Shown: positions 27,717 through 29,972 of the stretch, piece after piece
Layout of the letters: every line of letters starts with the position of its first letter
Position numbering within the stretch: position 1 is the first letter of the stretch
Position numbers and translations under genes: made by a program
Assembly: GCA_003542615.1 (NCBI GenBank)
Contig: DPKG01000005.1
Span: 1 to 29,972, forward strand
Source of the DNA: Candidatus Shapirobacteria bacterium
GTDB lineage: Bacteria; Patescibacteriota; Microgenomatia; UBA12405
DNA length: 29,972 nucleotides
Direction: 5' to 3'
The notes under the pieces: generated by a model
What the model was told of the DNA's origin: nothing
What the model saw: only the letters and a program-made list of their open reading frames with translations
The model's database searches: none

Positions 27717-29003
27717 TTGTCTATAATCTCGGCTATATTGAAAAATATAGTCGTTGGTTTCGAGTATTTTTTGGTGGTCGATGCCATGGATAGCTTCACC
27801 ATAAGGTATGACGTAAAGTCGACTGGGAGAGTTTTGGGAAACTTTAGAAATGTCGTTGATAACGATATCGGGATAGTAATATTTTAGCGGGTCGGCAAAA
27901 CTGGGAATCATCCAAACCGAAGTTTGAGGCGAAAGATTGACAGAGAGAGATTGCCAATCTTCACGGTGAAATGTTGGATTTATAAGATAGATTAAGGAAA
28001 AAATTACAAATCCAAAAAGAATAATTGATTTAATAAATTTAGAATTAATTAAGGACAAAGATATAGCCAAAATAGGAATGAGATAAATAAAACGAAAATA
28101 TTGAAGCATGGGTGAAGATAGGGAAAATAAAGTGGCAATGAAAAGGGGGAAAATAAAAAAGTAAAGTAATTTTTGGTGATGTTTGGCGGTAAAAATATAG
28201 GAAGTAAAAATAAAAATAGTCCAGATTGATGAAATAAAATAATAAAAATATTTAGGTAAAAAACTGATATGACCGATGGCAAATTTTACCGGTATTAGCA
28301 ATAAATTTTTTAGAGTCACCTTTCCAAGAACCAAATCCCAATGTGGAACCAGTTGAAGCATAATCCGGGAATTTTTAAATTGGGAAAGAAGAAGAGGTGA
28401 AAGGATCAGAAGTGACAATAAGATTCCGGGAAGAGTTTTTAGAAAAAGTGACTTTTTGGTATGAAGTAATAAATAGAGATAAATAGCGAAAAGGAAAAAT
28501 ATTGAACCGTAGAATGTTGAGAAACTCAAAAAGGTAAAAAAATTAAATAATAAAAGATGTTTTGTTGAGTGTTTTTGGTGGGCAATAATTAGCATCAAAT
28601 AAAATGAGGCGGTTAGAAAAAAAGTGACCATAGAATACATCCTTATTTCCTGAGAATAGTAGATAATTAGGGGGTTAAACATAAAAAAAGCAGTAGCCCA
28701 ATAAGCGACCTTGGAATAAAATTTTTGACAAATAAGAAAAACAATATAGGCGGTTGCTAGACTAAACAAAATAGATAATAATCTCAGTGATATTACGGAT
28801 GGACCAAATAATTGTGACCAGAATTTTAGGGTTAAGTAAAATAAGGGTGGGTGAAAATCAAAGGGAGAAAAGCCGGTTATAATCTGATGATAGTTTAATT
28901 TGGCGGCAACATTGGCGGAAATAGCTTCATCCAACCATATTGATTGGTTAATTGATATAAGACGGAAAACTAGGCCAAAGAAAAATAATAAAACCGTAAG
29001 CAT
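27690..29003 (-). CDS. GT-C family membrane glycosyltransferase (ArnT/PMT-like, GT39/GT83-type)
   Basis: A polytopic protein of 437 residues with about ten membrane helices, expected to transfer a sugar from a polyprenyl-phosphate donor to an extracytoplasmic acceptor. The first loop has the GT-C acidic motif SIWLDEAISA (Asp-Glu), followed by DFHPPLFYLTLKFW, a typical PMT_2 segment, and RLLSILFSLATAYIVF. Next is NPLIIYYSQEIRMYSMVTFF, which carries the second conserved acidic/Arg patch (QE-R-MY). The C-terminal soluble part is short (about 90 residues, REDWQSLSVNLSP...). Acceptor unknown; candidates include the heavily Thr-rich exported proteins in this window (inference). Confidence 0.88.
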   Translation of the reverse strand: MLTVLLFFFGLVFRLISINQSIWLDEAISANVAAKLNYHQIITGFSPFDFHPPLFYLTLKFWSQLFGPSVISLRLLSILFSLATAYIVFLICQKFYSKVAYWATAFFMFNPLIIYYSQEIRMYSMVTFFLTASFYLMLIIAHQKHSTKHLLLFNFFTFLSFSTFYGSIFFLFAIYLYLLLHTKKSLFLKTLPGILLSLLILSPLLLSQFKNSRIMLQLVPHWDLVLGKVTLKNLLLIPVKFAIGHISFLPKYFYYFISSIWTIFIFTSYIFTAKHHQKLLYFFIFPLFIATLFSLSSPMLQYFRFIYLIPILAISLSLINSKFIKSIILFGFVIFSLIYLINPTFHREDWQSLSVNLSPQTSVWMIPSFADPLKYYYPDIVINDISKVSQNSPSRLYVIPYGEAIHGIDHQKILETNDYIFQYSRDYRQLNLQYWER

Positions 29004-29161
29004 TGATAAATTATTAAATGGTTACGGTTAAATATCAATGTTTTGTTTGTGATTTGGTAAATTAGTTATCAGAAGGAGATAGGAAAAGTGTATTTTGTAT
29101 TTAAAAATGATAGAATTAATTATTCCCATGATATCAATGACGGGTTTTTTTTTAAACCTAG

Positions 29162-29167
29162 TTTAAT
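29162..29167 (+). promoter_or_regulatory. Possible -10 TTTAAT of the Crp/Fnr gene
   Basis: TTTAAT is 8 bases before the ATG at 29176, near the leaderless spacing. A perfect 8-base palindrome, TGATATCA (29129-29136), lies about 26 bases further up and could be a regulator site. Confidence 0.35.
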
Positions 29168-29175
29168 TTGAATCT

Positions 29176-29823
29176 ATGAATCAACAAATAAAAAATAAAT
29201 TAGATATATTTTTTGGCCAATATCAACCAATAAAATATAAAAAGAAACAGTTAATAAATGAGCCGGGTGCCAAAACTGAAAAAGTTACTTATATAAAGTC
29301 CGGGTATGTTAGATTATATACAACGTCTAAGGACGGGGAAGAATTTACTTTAAACACTTTTGATTCAGTGTTTTATTTGTCTTTAATAAATGTCCTTTCC
29401 TCGACTAAAAATAATTACTTTATGGAAGCAATAACTCCGGTTGAATTGTATGAAGCTCCCAAGGAGGAATTGATCGAATTTTTCAATAAAGAACCCGGGT
29501 TAATGTTTGAATTATTGGTGGATGTCTTGGATAATTTTAGAAATAATTTGGTAAACAGCCAATATTTGGTTCAAGGTACGGCATATTCTAAAGTAGCTTC
29601 TGTTTTGATGTCTTTGGCTAATGATTATGGGACTAAAAAAGAAAAGAAAGTCACTCTGAACTTTGCCACGACTCACCGGGTACTGGCTTCTTTGACCGGA
29701 ATTGCCAGGGAAACTACCAGTTTACAGATATTAAAATTAAAAGATAAAGGAATAATTCAAACTAAAGGTAGTCACTTTGTAATTAATGATATTGAAAAAT
29801 TAAAAAAAGAGACTGTGTTTTAA
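29176..29823 (+). CDS. Crp/Fnr-family transcriptional regulator
   Basis: A 215-residue regulator. The N-terminal cyclic-nucleotide-binding-type barrel (residues about 15-110) has KKKQLINEPGAKTEKVTYIKSGYVRLYTTSKDGEEFTLNTF, but lacks the cAMP-binding Arg-Thr/Ser motif and the Cys cluster of Fnr, so its ligand is unknown. A long dimerisation helix follows (EPGLMFELLVDVLDNFRNNLVNSQYLVQG). The C-terminal HTH_Crp reads FATTHRVLASLTGIARETTSLQILKLKDKGIIQTKGSHFVI, including the TG-(I/T)-x-RET-x-S recognition helix. Upstream is a 172-base divergent spacer shared with the glycosyltransferase gene. The 3' end faces the pseudouridine synthase gene with 5 bases between stops. Confidence 0.92.
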   Translation: MNQQIKNKLDIFFGQYQPIKYKKKQLINEPGAKTEKVTYIKSGYVRLYTTSKDGEEFTLNTFDSVFYLSLINVLSSTKNNYFMEAITPVELYEAPKEELIEFFNKEPGLMFELLVDVLDNFRNNLVNSQYLVQGTAYSKVASVLMSLANDYGTKKEKKVTLNFATTHRVLASLTGIARETTSLQILKLKDKGIIQTKGSHFVINDIEKLKKETVF

Positions 29824-29828
29824 TTTTT

Positions 29829-29972
29829 TTAACCTTTGATCTGTTCGATTTCAGTGGGAGTAAGATAACGCCAGTGGCCGACGGGAAGTGTCTTAAGTTT
29901 GATTGGCCCAACGGCGAGGCGTTTTAAGGAGATAAGATTTAGATCTAATACCTGACACATTCTTCTTATTTG
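29829..29972 (-). CDS. RsuA/RluB/RluF-family pseudouridine synthase, C-terminal end only
   Basis: Only the last 47 codons are inside the window; the gene continues past the right edge. Translation of the reverse strand gives QIRRMCQVLDLNLISLKRLAVG, then PIKLKTLPVGHWRYLTPTEIEQ. This matches the conserved end of 16S/23S rRNA pseudouridine synthases of the RsuA group (x-QIRRM-F-x-x-x-G...L-x-R-x-x-x-G-x-x-x-L-x-x-L-P-x-G-x-W-R-x-L-(T)). The catalytic Asp lies outside. The last residues and TAA (29829-29831) are complete. Confidence 0.88.
   Translation of the reverse strand, partial: QIRRMCQVLDLNLISLKRLAVGPIKLKTLPVGHWRYLTPTEIEQIKG

Noticed and set aside
29129..29158. Terminator or Fnr box before the Crp/Fnr gene
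   Set aside because: The palindrome TGATATCA does not match the TTGAT-N4-ATCAA Fnr pattern, and the nearby GGTTT/AAACC stem has a T-only loop and no T-tract after it.
1..29972. tRNA, rRNA, riboswitch, insertion sequence or prophage genes
   Set aside because: I looked for tRNA-like T-loops (GGTTCRANYCC), transposase or integrase motifs and long structured leaders and saw none that I could support by eye.

Overview
The window looks like a chromosomal segment of a Patescibacteria (CPR) bacterium, probably of the Microgenomates type. The basis is indirect: strong A+T richness, tightly packed and often overlapping short genes, compact versions of core enzymes (MetRS, FolD, RarA), many exported proteins with Pro/Thr linkers, a sortase, and no biosynthetic operons. 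TGA is used as a stop (for example in the macA-like and response-regulator genes), so the code is the standard bacterial one, not the recoded-TGA code of Gracilibacteria/Absconditabacteria. No RNA gene, insertion sequence, CRISPR array or phage gene was recognised.

Layout. 1-3210: the 5' part of a MurJ lipid II flippase gene, ribosomal protein bS20, MetRS and a small membrane protein. 3261-6495: a hypothetical gene, TatD nuclease carrying an in-frame palindromic insert, a Cys-bearing hypothetical, and a map-folD-thioredoxin-like cluster. 6508-6950: the longest gene-free stretch, very A+T-rich. 6951-10345: two adjacent exported proteins that share an unusual Asn/Thr/Gly/Asp repeat; one is small and secreted, the other is a 901-residue membrane-anchored protein. 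10350-12509: Fe/Mn superoxide dismutase, a methyltransferase and a CBS-less IMPDH/GMP reductase. 12577-18079: a two-component system (RR, HK) reading into a MacA-MacB-type export system and an OB-fold-like protein. 18192-20166: a SurA/PrsA-N-like foldase, a hypothetical and an AlkD-like protein. 20249-22153: a multidomain secreted sortase and a partner. 22161-24987: RarA, an SDR and a polysaccharide deacetylase. 25049-27716: a signalling cluster (OmpR-type RR, two stand-alone receivers, a degenerate histidine kinase) around a GlsB/YeaQ-type membrane protein. 27690-29972: a GT-C glycosyltransferase, a Crp/Fnr regulator and the end of an RsuA/RluB-type pseudouridine synthase.

How it fits together. 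Much of the segment concerns the cell envelope: MurJ, deacetylase, GT-C transferase, sortase, exported repeat proteins, foldase and the MacAB-like system. Two sequence-level regulatory themes stand out. First, at least 13 start codons sit only 5-8 bases after a -10-like hexamer (seven are exact TATAAT), which implies leaderless mRNAs as a common mode. Only a few genes, notably the small exported repeat protein and the YeaQ-like protein, have strong Shine-Dalgarno sites. Second, the promoters of the response-regulator gene and of the macA-like gene carry nearly the same pair of TTCAG(C/A) direct repeats at an 11-base period just upstream of the -10. This suggests an autoregulated OmpR-type regulator that drives the exporter and perhaps the divergent foldase.

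All calls come from reading the sequence and remembered family motifs; no database search was run.
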